NCBI GenBank assembly: GCA_015711955.1
Contig: JACVJK010000017.1
Coordinates: 1-35,409, forward strand
From: Actinomycetota bacterium
GTDB lineage: Bacteria; Actinomycetota; Geothermincolia; Geothermincolales; RBG-13-55-18
Direction: 5' to 3'
DNA: 35,409 nt
The position numbers were made by a program, and so were the translations under genes. Within the stretch, counting starts at the first letter, position 1, and every line of letters begins with the position of its first letter. This document shows, piece after piece, positions 16,891 to 26,851 of this stretch. The notes beneath the pieces were generated by a model. That model did not search any database and was not told where the DNA came from. It saw only the letters and a list, made by a program, of their open reading frames with translations.

Positions 16891-18693
16891 ATGAGGACGT
16901 CGGGGAAAGAAAGAGGACGGCACACTCCAACTCCCATTCCGGGGATCGTTGGCCGGAGATCTCGATCATTTCCAATGACAAGAGAAGGAAAGCAAAAAAA
17001 CGATATAGCAGATCTGCTCCTCATTTTCCTGCCTCTCCTAACCCTCCTTATCTCCTTCCACCCTTGGCTCTCCCCGGCCCTCGCGGTCGGGGAGAGCCCA
17101 CCCCGATTCGATTGGCCGTTGAGGGGAAGGGTGAGCATGCCCTTCCGGCCACCGACGGGCCCTTATTGGGAAGGGGGGCATGCGGGACTGGACATCGAGG
17201 CCCCCAGGGGGAGTGAGGTGAGGGCCAGCGCTTTTGGCGTGGTGGCCTTTGCGGGCTTCACCCCCTTGGGTCTATGTGTTTCCATCGATCACCAGATGGG
17301 TTTTAGATCCACTTATGTGTCCCTTAAGAGGATTTACGTGAAAAAGGGGGATAAAGTCGAGCGGGGGCAAGTGATAGCCCTAAGTGATGGCTCTATGGAT
17401 CGGTCTTCGAGTTCTCCCCACTTGCATTTCGGGTTGTATCTAAACGGGAAGCCCGTGGACCCTTTTCCTTACCTTTCCGACGTCGATCCAGATCCGGGCA
17501 AATGCCTTTTCTTAGGGCCATGCCAAGAGGATTCGGGCAGGGTGGGAGTTTCGTCGTCGGACAGCCAGGAAAGTAACCCATCTTCCACGCCGGGAAGGGA
17601 GATCGTGAACGGGGAGATCTCAACTTATCGGATCGGGGACTCTGGAGGACGGGACGAAAGAGGGATCTGGGATAGGGCCACGGACTCGGTAAAGAGGTTC
17701 TTTCGGGAGCGCCTGGTGGGGATATTTATGTCCGCTGGAAAGGGCATATCTGCTGGAGTGAGATCATTGCTCTCCAACTCCTATGTCAAGGGAGCGTTGG
17801 CAGGACTTTTGGCCGCCCTGGTGGTTTGTTCCCTCGTCGTCGCCGGCGGTCTGGCCATGGGGATGTCCGTGGTTGCGCTCTCGGTGGCATGTTTGGCCGG
17901 CGGCCTGGCCTCCCTTGGATATTCCGTTTACTTAGCGGGAGCAAGAGGGGGAGGGATTTCTTTTTGGGGTTGTTTCGTATCTGGTCTGATTTTAGGCTTG
18001 TCGGTTGGTGGATCGGTCCTGTTGCTTGGCCAGCTGACCCCTATTTTATCATCGGGATTTGTTTCCTTAGGGTCGATGGGGTTTATCAAGAGTTTCATGG
18101 CCCATGGGGCATCCGGGTGTTTAGCTCATTGGCTCACTTCCCACATAAATGGAGAGCCCCTAGACCTTCGCTGGGCATTGTTGCTGTTTTTGACTTTTGG
18201 AGCCACCGGATCCTTAGGTAAAGCCCTGATAAATGGTCTTTCCCTTGCCAACCCCTACTTAACGACCGGCGTGAGGGCATTGACAGGAAAAGGCCTCGTT
18301 GTCGTCGCCCCCTACGTACTTGGAGGAGGTTTGCATAAAGTGCTTTCATTGGTGCTCCTTTCTGGTTGCTTTGGTGTACTTTCAGATATCTCCATAAATC
18401 TCGCGCTAGGAACATTTCCCAGTACCGAGGAAGTGGCCCTCTCCTTTTTGGGTGGTTGTCTCGCCGGAGCTATTGGCATCACGGTGAAATTGAGGTTTTC
18501 CGGGAGATTGGGGGGCAGAAAAGGTATTTTCGCTCGCCTGAGCAAAAGCGATTTCGTAAAGGGATTCACCGGCAAAGGCTTGGGAGGCACAGCCAGGGAA
18601 ATGTCAAGGAAATGGGCGAGGACGAAAAGAGGAGCGGAATCAGGGAGTTCAGCTGATCCAAACCCGTTCGTCTTTCGCGGTACTTTCGAATAA
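16891..18693 (+). CDS. M23 (LytM/peptidase) domain protein fused to a large multi-pass membrane region
   Basis: M23 motifs GGHAGLDIEAP (HxxxD) and SPHLHFGLYLNGKPVDP; the C-terminal ~330 aa contain several Gly/Leu-rich TM segments. Confidence 0.87.
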   Translation: MRTSGKERGRHTPTPIPGIVGRRSRSFPMTREGKQKNDIADLLLIFLPLLTLLISFHPWLSPALAVGESPPRFDWPLRGRVSMPFRPPTGPYWEGGHAGLDIEAPRGSEVRASAFGVVAFAGFTPLGLCVSIDHQMGFRSTYVSLKRIYVKKGDKVERGQVIALSDGSMDRSSSSPHLHFGLYLNGKPVDPFPYLSDVDPDPGKCLFLGPCQEDSGRVGVSSSDSQESNPSSTPGREIVNGEISTYRIGDSGGRDERGIWDRATDSVKRFFRERLVGIFMSAGKGISAGVRSLLSNSYVKGALAGLLAALVVCSLVVAGGLAMGMSVVALSVACLAGGLASLGYSVYLAGARGGGISFWGCFVSGLILGLSVGGSVLLLGQLTPILSSGFVSLGSMGFIKSFMAHGASGCLAHWLTSHINGEPLDLRWALLLFLTFGATGSLGKALINGLSLANPYLTTGVRALTGKGLVVVAPYVLGGGLHKVLSLVLLSGCFGVLSDISINLALGTFPSTEEVALSFLGGCLAGAIGITVKLRFSGRLGGRKGIFARLSKSDFVKGFTGKGLGGTAREMSRKWARTKRGAESGSSADPNPFVFRGTFE

Positions 18694-18719
18694 GTCATGA
18701 ACGGGAAAGGAGGGTTGTA

Positions 18720-19088
18720 ATGCAGGAAAGGAGCGACCTGGATGTTAACCTGATGGATGACTCCGAGAGGGGAATCAGTGAGGATGGATCGGGAAAACCA
18801 CCGATCTGCACGGGTGGCCATCGGTCCGCACAAATGACCTGGTTTCAGCTTTTTGTCCTCGTGGGGGTGGGACTCATCTTATTGGCCATGACCTATCTTT
18901 TTATGCCCCTTATACGGGGAGAACAGGGTTGGGTTCGTTATGCCCTCGTCTCTATCTTGTCCTGCGTAAGCTTGCTTTACTTGGTCCTTTTTTATACTTG
19001 GGAAATCAGGCCCTCCTATGGGAGATTCAGCATCCTGGCGCTTGCCGGTTATCTCCTCTTCTACTTCCTTCTCTCGTTACTCGTCTGA
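18720..19088 (+). CDS. Small multi-TM hypothetical protein
   Basis: Three hydrophobic segments after a hydrophilic N-terminus; good SD (ggagggttgtaATG) 26 bp after the M23 gene. Confidence 0.7.
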   Translation: MQERSDLDVNLMDDSERGISEDGSGKPPICTGGHRSAQMTWFQLFVLVGVGLILLAMTYLFMPLIRGEQGWVRYALVSILSCVSLLYLVLFYTWEIRPSYGRFSILALAGYLLFYFLLSLLV

Positions 19089-19279
19089 CGGTCGTGAAGG
19101 CGTTTGTGAAGGGAGAGAAATTCGCTCTGGGAAGTCGTGAAAAATGAACCACGTGCCACGTTATTCCTGCCGGTAGGGGAAGCGGTGAGAAGGGGAGCGG
19201 TCATATTGCTACGTGGAGGAGTGCAGACACGCAAGCGCCTCCCTGGGTCATAGTAGTGGTTTGGCTGAAAAACGGAATT

Positions 19280-19837
19280 TCATGGAAGTTGCACACTGGC
19301 GTCTTTCTCTTTTTCCAGGGTTTCCGCAAAAACCTCCGAATGCGATTTCTCGATCCTGTCTCGCCGATAGGAAGGGTTTGTCAGGGATATGACGGCCAGC
19401 CAATAGAGGGCGAACATCGAAGACGCAAGGGTGAACAGAACCAGGGCCCAGAACTCGGTCGTGAAGAGGGCGAGCGAACCCCATAGCAGAGAATTGAGAA
19501 GGAGCGTGGCCATTATTCTGTTTCTCCTGATCTCTGCTTTGCTCGTCCTTTTCGGTCGTCCTGCCGCCCGATGGTCGCGATGGCGCATTACCAGAGATCC
19601 CTCGTGGCTTGCCGTACCGTATCTGGGGGTTGAAGTGGGCATCCCACGCCTTGTGATGTTAATTCGACTGTCTCGACGGGGGTCGCCCATGTTTAACGAC
19701 CTTCCCAGCTCGCTCATGCTCTTCTGGAAGTAATCGGCCGTTGCCACAGGGGATTCCTCAAGCCTTCCCCGAATCAGGGAGGGGATCACCAAAAGGACCG
19801 CCGCAAACCCCAAGAGGAGAAACACTAGGAACTCCAC
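19280..19837 (-). CDS. Small membrane protein: N-terminal TM, basic linker, C-terminal TM pair (GlpR-like architecture)
   Basis: EFLVFLLLGFAAVLLVIPSLIRGR…SMSELGRSL…basic linker…RRNRIMATLLLNSLLWGSLALF…WALVLFTLASSMFALYWLAVISL. Confidence 0.6.
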   Translation of the reverse strand: MEFLVFLLLGFAAVLLVIPSLIRGRLEESPVATADYFQKSMSELGRSLNMGDPRRDSRINITRRGMPTSTPRYGTASHEGSLVMRHRDHRAAGRPKRTSKAEIRRNRIMATLLLNSLLWGSLALFTTEFWALVLFTLASSMFALYWLAVISLTNPSYRRDRIEKSHSEVFAETLEKEKDASVQLP

Positions 19838-20730
19838 CAGTGCACCCCTCTCATTAAAGATCCGTCACACCATTTACTGCCTCTAGCCGGTTATTCGATG
19901 GAAGGGGCATTTCCTCCTTCAAGGAGAAAACATTTTCCCGTGAGCCCTTCGCTCTCCTCTAAGGCCCTCGCGAAAGGAATCGCCATTTTCCTGTCAGGCC
20001 TGGCAAAACGGGTATCCTGTCCCATTTGCTGTCCCGGTTAAAAGTCCAGCCGCATCCCCGTCAGGGAAAATCTAAACCGGGGGGGTGACATCTCGGGATC
20101 CCGGGGGGCTTCTTGGGCAAGCCGGTTTTCCTCGTATTATTTCTTATCCAAGATAGGCCTTGAGGCGAATAGACGAGTTGTGGTGCTGAAAGGGAATTCA
20201 GCCCAGGACAGGCCTAATAATAGCTGATTCACCCGTTTTATGTCGGTGATCCATTCCCGGGGGAGGTCTCACCGCCGCACAATCCCCCTATAGCCCCATT
20301 TGACCAAAGGTGCTCGTCATCGCGGCTGCTTTCTCGAACCTGAGCGACGTTTTTGGCGTGTCGGCGGCGAGCAGCTTATAATCTCTTTGTGACGCCAGAT
20401 AACCGTATTATGGATGGAATCGCCTTGTTTCAGCGCGTTCATAAAAGATCGAGGGAAGGGTTTTTCCGGGCAGGGAGTTCGAGCCCTTCAGGGTTCCAAA
20501 TCACCGATGAGAAGTTGGTGGTTTGACTCGTCGGGATTAATGCATCTCCGTTGCGAGATGAAAGCCGTGACTCCAAAAAAGCAGGGGTACATTTGACCTG
20601 TGAACGCCAGTGAACCTCTCTTGGGCGCGCATCGACTTGTGGTCATTGTCATGGGAGCCAGAAGCATATGGGATGAAAGGGCAACGGGCCTTCCGGAACG
20701 GCGGGACACTCCTGATCGTCAAACCCGAGT

Positions 20731-22047
20731 ATGGAACGAGCGGACAGAATGCCTCTGATTAGGAGGAAGAAGTGGATAGGGCGGCTGAAGCTGGCCGTTT
20801 GCTTGGCCCTTTTGGGCGGTCTGGTAGCTGGCTTACTCAACTTTAGCCACATAAAGGTCTGGGCCGCCAAGCATTACCTGAAGTTCCGCTTCAACCCTGC
20901 CGTGATAAGACCGGAACAGGAACCCGATCTCTATGCCCGACTCTCGTCTTGGCACAATCCAAAACAGCTGCTCAACGTCCTTTTCATTGGCATCGACAAG
21001 GGGAGCATTCCCGACGAGGACATGAAGTACTATCGTTCTGACGTGATCATGCTGGCATCGGTGAACGTGGACAAAAAGAAGGCGGTGGTGGTCTCCATCC
21101 CCCGGGATACCAAGGTGAGAATAGAAGGTCACGGTTACCAGAAGATAAACGCGGCCCATGCCTATCACGGCCCAGCTGGGACGGTGGAGGTGGTGGAGGA
21201 GCTCACCGGGATGGAGGTGCACCACTATGCCGAGGTGGACTTCGAGGCTTTCAAGAACATTGTCAACGCCATTGGGGGCGTCCCATTCCGATTGGAGGCG
21301 ACCATCAACGATCCCTTGGTAGGATATCTCCCCAAAGGGGAGCACCTCCTCAACGGCGACCAAGCCCTCATCTTGGTGAGGAGCCGAAAACTGCCTCGGG
21401 GCGACCTTGACCGCATCGAGAACCAGAAGAGGTTCCTCAGGGCTTTGATGGAGAAAGCCCTGTCCATCAGGGACACAAGGACCTTGCTGAACCTCCTCGA
21501 CGCCACCGTTCGCTACCTCAACACCACCATGCAGCCCGAGATGATTTTCGCCTTGGCCGAGCTCATGCAAGGGATGAAGGTGGAGGACGTGGAGTTCGCC
21601 ACCATCCCCGGGGATTCGCCTAAACCGGCGCCGGGGCAGCCGTGGTATTTCGTTCACGATGTCAATGAGACCAAAAGGCTTTTCGACAACATCAGGAGAT
21701 ATTGCAGCGTTCGGGAGCCAGGAGAGGAAAACGTATCGATGGTGGTGCAGGAGATGGCGGAAAAGGCCGCCGTGGCGGTGCTAAACGGGTCCAAGGTGGA
21801 CGGGTTGGCGAGGAGGACTTCAGATTACATCAAGGACTACGGATTCGTCGTGACCAAGGTGGGTGACGCCAGTCAGGTTTATTCCAAGACAAGGATCTTT
21901 TACCGGGAAGATAGCAGGTCGACGGCCGAGAAGCTGGCTTCCCTGCTTAACATAGGAAAGGGAGCTCTAAGTGAAGATAGAGCGGTGTCGGAGAAGCACC
22001 AAGCCGGGGTGGTGCTGGTGATCGGAAAGGATTTCCGGCTTCCGTGA
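20731..22047 (+). CDS. LytR-CpsA-Psr (LCP) family cell-wall glycopolymer ligase with C-terminal LytR_C domain
   Basis: NVLFIGIDKG, YRSDVIMLASVNVDKKKAVVVSIPRDTKV, INAAHAYHG, LNGDQALILVRSRKLPRGDLDRIENQKRFL; C-terminal VAVLNGSKVDGLARRTSDYIKDYGF. Confidence 0.94.
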   Translation: MERADRMPLIRRKKWIGRLKLAVCLALLGGLVAGLLNFSHIKVWAAKHYLKFRFNPAVIRPEQEPDLYARLSSWHNPKQLLNVLFIGIDKGSIPDEDMKYYRSDVIMLASVNVDKKKAVVVSIPRDTKVRIEGHGYQKINAAHAYHGPAGTVEVVEELTGMEVHHYAEVDFEAFKNIVNAIGGVPFRLEATINDPLVGYLPKGEHLLNGDQALILVRSRKLPRGDLDRIENQKRFLRALMEKALSIRDTRTLLNLLDATVRYLNTTMQPEMIFALAELMQGMKVEDVEFATIPGDSPKPAPGQPWYFVHDVNETKRLFDNIRRYCSVREPGEENVSMVVQEMAEKAAVAVLNGSKVDGLARRTSDYIKDYGFVVTKVGDASQVYSKTRIFYREDSRSTAEKLASLLNIGKGALSEDRAVSEKHQAGVVLVIGKDFRLP

Positions 22048-22579
22048 GGCTACCATGGATTCCCTTCTCGTTCGGTCATGGCTGCGGGACACCTCTGTTC
22101 GGCTCAGAGAAAGCTTTCGAAAAGCGATTTACCTAAGGTGAAGTGGGTGAGACGGCGGGTATGCCGCCGTTGTGTGGAAGAACCTCTTTGATCGGGGAGA
22201 GTTGTAGTTCCTTTCCGGGTGGGCCACGAAGTTGGAGCCTCGTCACCGGCCTTTTGGTGGCTCATTGAACGAAAGGGATGAGATAGAACCGCTAAGACTT
22301 CCAAATTTAGCATATCGAGGACGGGATTCAGGCTGACTCCGAATCGCGTGCGGCTCGAAGATGCGAAGCACTTCCCCTAACGTGATAATGCTCCGGGGAA
22401 CCTTGATCGGAGGGGAGTTCTACGCCAAGCCCTTCGGCGGTTGATCGATCGACTCTCTTCTTTGGCCGTTAGGGCCCCGGTTCGCTCCGGTCACTCACGA
22501 GCACTGTGGCTATGTCAACATTGCGGGCGGGTATAATTAAGTAGGCGTGGAAAGACCTTCCCCGAAAGGAGAACCGGAC

Positions 22580-23044
22580 GTGTACGATGACTTTTGGACC
22601 CTGTACGATTATCAGGATCCCTTGAACCTCCGCAGCGATATGGAGAGATTCTTTCGAGAGTTCTCTCGCTGGAAGAAACCCTCTGCCGTCTTCGTCAGGG
22701 CTTGGGAACCGAAATGCGACATATACGAGTCCGGGGATGGGCTCTACGTGATCGTGGATTTAGCGGGGGTGGACGAACACGAGGTGGAGTTGGTCGTACA
22801 GGGCAGATTGCTCACCATCAGAGGCCAGAGACACCAGAAAAGGCCGGCGGACATATCCAACACCCATCTCCTGGAGATCGATTACGGAGATTTTCGACGC
22901 GACTTCGAGCTTCCGGTGGAAGTGGACTGCGAAGCGGCCAGAGCGGTCTACCGCAAAGGTTTCCTGGAAATCTATCTTCCCAAGGCCTCAACCCAAAAGG
23001 AGATGGAGGCTGCGGGGAGGAACGAGGAAGAGCGGAGTTCATAG
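22580..23044 (+). CDS. Small heat-shock protein Hsp20 (alpha-crystallin domain)
   Basis: ACD sequence (PKCDIYESGDGLYVIVDLAGVDEHEVELVVQGRLLTIRGQR…YGDFRRDFELPVEVD…YRKGFLEIYLPK). GTG at 22580 with AAAGGAG SD preferred over 22547. Confidence 0.92.
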   Translation: MYDDFWTLYDYQDPLNLRSDMERFFREFSRWKKPSAVFVRAWEPKCDIYESGDGLYVIVDLAGVDEHEVELVVQGRLLTIRGQRHQKRPADISNTHLLEIDYGDFRRDFELPVEVDCEAARAVYRKGFLEIYLPKASTQKEMEAAGRNEEERSS

Positions 23045-23083
23045 GGCCACTGGAATCTCGCGGAAGAGTACAGGAGGTAAGCC

Positions 23084-25501
23084 TTGCCCAATAATCATCA
23101 TCCTTCGGGAATGCAAGAACCGTATGTACCGGAGGTACTTCCGGTGCTCCCCCTCAAGGACACGGTGATATACCCCCACATCATCGTGCCTTTGCTGGTC
23201 ACCAGGGAAGAGCTGGTGAAGATGATCGACGAGGCTCTCACCTCGGATCGCATGGTGGCGGCGGTGGCCGCTCGGGAAGAGGTGGAGGATCCCCAGCCGG
23301 AGCAGCTTTACCAGGTGGGAACGGCGGCGGCCATCATCAGGATGCTGAAACTCCCTGACGGCTCCATGCAGCTCTTTGTGCAAGGGGTGCACCGCATACG
23401 CATAGTGGACTACGTCCAGACCCATCCTTTCCTCAAGGCAAGGGTGGAAAAGGTCAGGGAGAAGGTGGAACGGACCATCGAGGTGGAGGGCTTGGCCCGC
23501 AACATCCTGGCGCAGTTCAAGAACATCGTGCAGATGGCGCCCTACCTTCCCAACGAGATCTTCATCGCCGCCATGAACATTTCCGAGCCCCACAACTTGG
23601 CCGACTTCATAGCCTCCAACATCAACTTGAGCCTGGAGGAAAAACAGGAGCTGCTGGAGGCCTTGGACGTCAAGGAGAGGCTGGAGAAACTCACCATTTA
23701 TCTCAACCGGGAGTTGGAGATCCTGGAGATAGGCTCAAAGATCCAGTCCCAGATCCAGACGGAGATGTCCAAGAGCCAGCGGGAATATTGGCTCAGGGAA
23801 CAGCTAAAGGCCATCCAAAAGGAACTCGGCGAGATCGACGAGCGCACCATGGAGATAAACGAGTTCCGGGAGAAGATCGAAAAGAGCGGCATGCCGGAGG
23901 AGGCGAGAAAGGAAGCAGAGAGGGAGCTTGATCGCCTGGCCAAGATGCCGGTGGCTGCCGCCGAGTACACCGTGGCCCGGACCTACCTGGAATGGCTCAC
24001 CAGCTTGCCCTGGAACGTGAGCACTGAGGACAACCTGGACATCGAGAGGGCCAGGAAGATCCTAGACGAGGACCACTACGACCTGGAGAAAGTCAAGGAC
24101 CGTATTTTGGAATATTTGGCGGTGAGAAAACTCAAGCAGAACATGAAGGGTCCCATCCTGTGTTTCGTGGGACCACCGGGGGTGGGCAAGACCTCGCTGG
24201 GCCAATCCATCGCTCGGGCCTTGGGGAGGAAGTTCGTGCGGGTATCCTTGGGCGGGATGCACGACGAGGCGGAGATCAGGGGCCACCGCAGAACGTACAT
24301 AGGTGCCCTTCCCGGTCGCATTATCCAAGGAATACGCAAGGCGGGTTCCAACAATCCCGTGTTCATGCTGGACGAGGTGGACAAGATAGGGGCGGATTTC
24401 CGAGGCGATCCGGCAGCAGCCCTTTTGGAAGTGTTGGACCCGGAGCAGAACCACTCCTTTTCTGACCACTACCTGGACGTGCCCTTCGACCTCTCCAAGG
24501 TCATGTTCATAACCACCGCCAACACCTCGGTGACCATCCATCCTGCCCTTCTGGACCGCATGGAGGTGCTGGAGCTCCCAGGATATACCGAGGTGGAGAA
24601 ACTGCACATAGCCCGGGATCACCTGCTCCCCCGCCAAATGGAGGCTCACGGGCTCAAGAAGAACCAGTTGACCATCACCGAGGGCGCCCTGAGGGCCATA
24701 ATCCGCAATTACACCCGGGAGGCTGGCGTCCGTAACCTGGACCGCGAGATTGCCACCATCTGTCGCAAGGTGGCCAAGGAAATCGCCATGGGCAAGCGCA
24801 AGAGCAAGAAGGTGAGAGAGCAGGACCTCCACGACCTCCTGGGCCCCCCCAAATACCGCTTTGAGGTCTTGGAGGAGGAGGACGAGGTGGGGGTGGCCAC
24901 CGGACTGGCTTGGACCGAGTCGGGTGGCGACGTGCTCTTCGTGGAAGCCCAGGTCATGCCGGGAGAGGGAAATCTCATACTCACCGGCAAGCTGGGAGAG
25001 GTAATGCAGGAGTCAGCCAGGGCCGCCCTCTCCTACGTGCGGAGCGTGGCCGATAGGTATGGGGTTGATCCTGAGTTCTTCAAGAAACACGACCTGCACA
25101 TCCACGTACCGGCCGGCGCTATACCCAAGGACGGGCCCAGCGCCGGCGTGACCATGGCCACCGCCCTTCTTTCCGCCATCACCCGGAGGAAGGTGAGGAA
25201 GGAAGTGGGGATGACGGGGGAGATAACCCTGCGAGGAAAGGTCCTTCCCATCGGCGGCCTCAAGGAGAAGGTGCTGGCGGCCCATAGGGCGGGAGTGAAG
25301 GAAGTGATAATACCTGAGGAGAACATGAAGTTCCTCGAGGAGATACCGGAATTCATAAGGAAAGACCTGAAGTTCGTTCCCGTCAGGCACATAGACGAGG
25401 TCTTTCAGGTGGCCATCCACCCCGATGGCCAGGGGCCCAATTGCGAGGCCGGTGTGGGAGGGCCTGCTGGCGAGGCGAAAAACAGGAAGAAGGGAAGCTG
25501 A
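23084..25501 (+). CDS. lon: ATP-dependent protease Lon
   Basis: N-terminal LON domain, GPPGVGKTSLGQSIARALGRKFVR, catalytic PKDGPSAGVTM. TTG start with ggaggt SD. Confidence 0.97.
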   Translation: MPNNHHPSGMQEPYVPEVLPVLPLKDTVIYPHIIVPLLVTREELVKMIDEALTSDRMVAAVAAREEVEDPQPEQLYQVGTAAAIIRMLKLPDGSMQLFVQGVHRIRIVDYVQTHPFLKARVEKVREKVERTIEVEGLARNILAQFKNIVQMAPYLPNEIFIAAMNISEPHNLADFIASNINLSLEEKQELLEALDVKERLEKLTIYLNRELEILEIGSKIQSQIQTEMSKSQREYWLREQLKAIQKELGEIDERTMEINEFREKIEKSGMPEEARKEAERELDRLAKMPVAAAEYTVARTYLEWLTSLPWNVSTEDNLDIERARKILDEDHYDLEKVKDRILEYLAVRKLKQNMKGPILCFVGPPGVGKTSLGQSIARALGRKFVRVSLGGMHDEAEIRGHRRTYIGALPGRIIQGIRKAGSNNPVFMLDEVDKIGADFRGDPAAALLEVLDPEQNHSFSDHYLDVPFDLSKVMFITTANTSVTIHPALLDRMEVLELPGYTEVEKLHIARDHLLPRQMEAHGLKKNQLTITEGALRAIIRNYTREAGVRNLDREIATICRKVAKEIAMGKRKSKKVREQDLHDLLGPPKYRFEVLEEEDEVGVATGLAWTESGGDVLFVEAQVMPGEGNLILTGKLGEVMQESARAALSYVRSVADRYGVDPEFFKKHDLHIHVPAGAIPKDGPSAGVTMATALLSAITRRKVRKEVGMTGEITLRGKVLPIGGLKEKVLAAHRAGVKEVIIPEENMKFLEEIPEFIRKDLKFVPVRHIDEVFQVAIHPDGQGPNCEAGVGGPAGEAKNRKKGS

Positions 25502-25922
25502 GGATCTCTCGAGGCCCCCTTTTCCAGGACCCCTTTCCCCAATGATATGGTTCCGGCGATCCTTGCGGCGAACCACACTAGACGATCTTGCGAAAAAGGG
25601 CGCCCCTGCACCCCCTCGTTCGTGGACGGGGGCTACCGAGGCTTCGCGCTGAGGGGCACGGTCTCGCCTAGGTTTGGGTCCGGGGGCAGGAAACTGCCGA
25701 GAAGGCGCATTTTGGGCTCATGGGCGGATCCTCGTTCCCATCGCGAAGCGACCTCGAAGAGAACGACGCGGGCGCCATGACGGGCATGGGAAGAAAGCGA
25801 TCTTTGCTCAGGGGAAGGTGTTGGCGGGATCGGGACCCTTTGGTATCTAGCCGCGTCGTTCTGAATGGGACGCGGTCATCATGGATGGAGGGCGAATAGG
25901 CCGAGACTCCAGGTATTCGTGC

Positions 25923-26285
25923 TCAGATTCCCTCTTCCCAAGCCCTCATGGTTTCCCGCAGGGCGACCTTCCACTTACCACCTCTTCGCATGCACACGTA
26001 AGGTATTTCAACGCTCTCACCGCTCACCTCGAACTCCACCACCGCCACCGCGATCCTCTCTTCCATCCTGAAGCGTTTGACTTGGAATCTTGCTCCCCAT
26101 TGGGAGACAAAGCGTTCCCCGCCCCGGTAATCCGTGATGGTGCCCTCCCACGTCCAGCGAGCCATCTTCTTCTCGTTACCTTCGTAGGCGGCTTCCAGAA
26201 ATCCCTTTACCGAGTTCTCCGGGGAGGAAGAGGTACATCCGTGGAGGGTGGCGAACAACGCCGAAAGCAGGAAGATAGAGATCAC
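25923..26285 (-). CDS. Putative lipoprotein, DUF4878/NTF2-like
   Basis: Signal/lipobox-like VISIFLLSALFATLHGCTSS, then ENSVKGFLEAAYEGNEKKMARW. GTG start overlaps the upstream stop (GTGA). Confidence 0.6.
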   Translation of the reverse strand: MISIFLLSALFATLHGCTSSSPENSVKGFLEAAYEGNEKKMARWTWEGTITDYRGGERFVSQWGARFQVKRFRMEERIAVAVVEFEVSGESVEIPYVCMRRGGKWKVALRETMRAWEEGI

Positions 26286-26851
26286 CAGTTGAAAGGCAGA
26301 CCTTCGCCTGTGGTCCACTGGGTTATATCTTGGTTCACGTCCTCCACCAGCCAATTGCCATCCTTCCTTTCCAGGTAGAAGACCAGCCCCGAATCCCTCA
26401 GTCCCAATGACGCCACAGGAACGTCGGATCCGGAGCGGGCATAAACCCTTACCGTACCACCAGTCACCTCCACTTCGGCCCTGTTCTTTTCCGAACGTAC
26501 CCGAAAGGTGGGGGACGAGATCTCCAGGCGGTATCTCTCCAGGAATTCTTCGAGAGCCTTTTTCAGCGCGTCATCGTTTTGCCTCAACAGGGTACTCAGG
26601 GGACCTTCGGGGTCGAGTAGGGCAGCGATCCCCTCGAAGTCCCCCTTTTCCGCCATCCGAAAGGCTTTCTTGAGGGTGGCTTCGGCGGGATGTCCCCTGA
26701 AGAGCACCAGATAGCCCCCCACCCCGGCCATAATCGCCAGCGCCAAGGCGAAGGCGATTTTAAACCTGCGAACGGCTTTTCTCGCCCCTTCCAGATGGGC
26801 TTCATATTCCGAGGCCATGAAGCCGCCCCGCTCCAGCCCTTTCTTCTCCAT
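26282..26851 (-). CDS. Membrane-anchored DUF4878/NTF2-like hypothetical protein
   Basis: TM IAFALALAIMAGVGGYLVLF, then HPAEATLKKAFRMAEKGDFEGIAALL…; 4-nt overlap with the following lipoprotein gene. Confidence 0.65.
   Translation of the reverse strand: MEKKGLERGGFMASEYEAHLEGARKAVRRFKIAFALALAIMAGVGGYLVLFRGHPAEATLKKAFRMAEKGDFEGIAALLDPEGPLSTLLRQNDDALKKALEEFLERYRLEISSPTFRVRSEKNRAEVEVTGGTVRVYARSGSDVPVASLGLRDSGLVFYLERKDGNWLVEDVNQDITQWTTGEGLPFNW

Noticed and set aside
20833-21657. 274-aa minus ORF antisense to the LCP gene
   Set aside because: Shadow ORF (His/Leu/Val-rich) opposite a recognisable LCP protein.
24062-24832. 256-aa minus ORF antisense to lon
   Set aside because: Shadow ORF opposite the Lon AAA+ domain.
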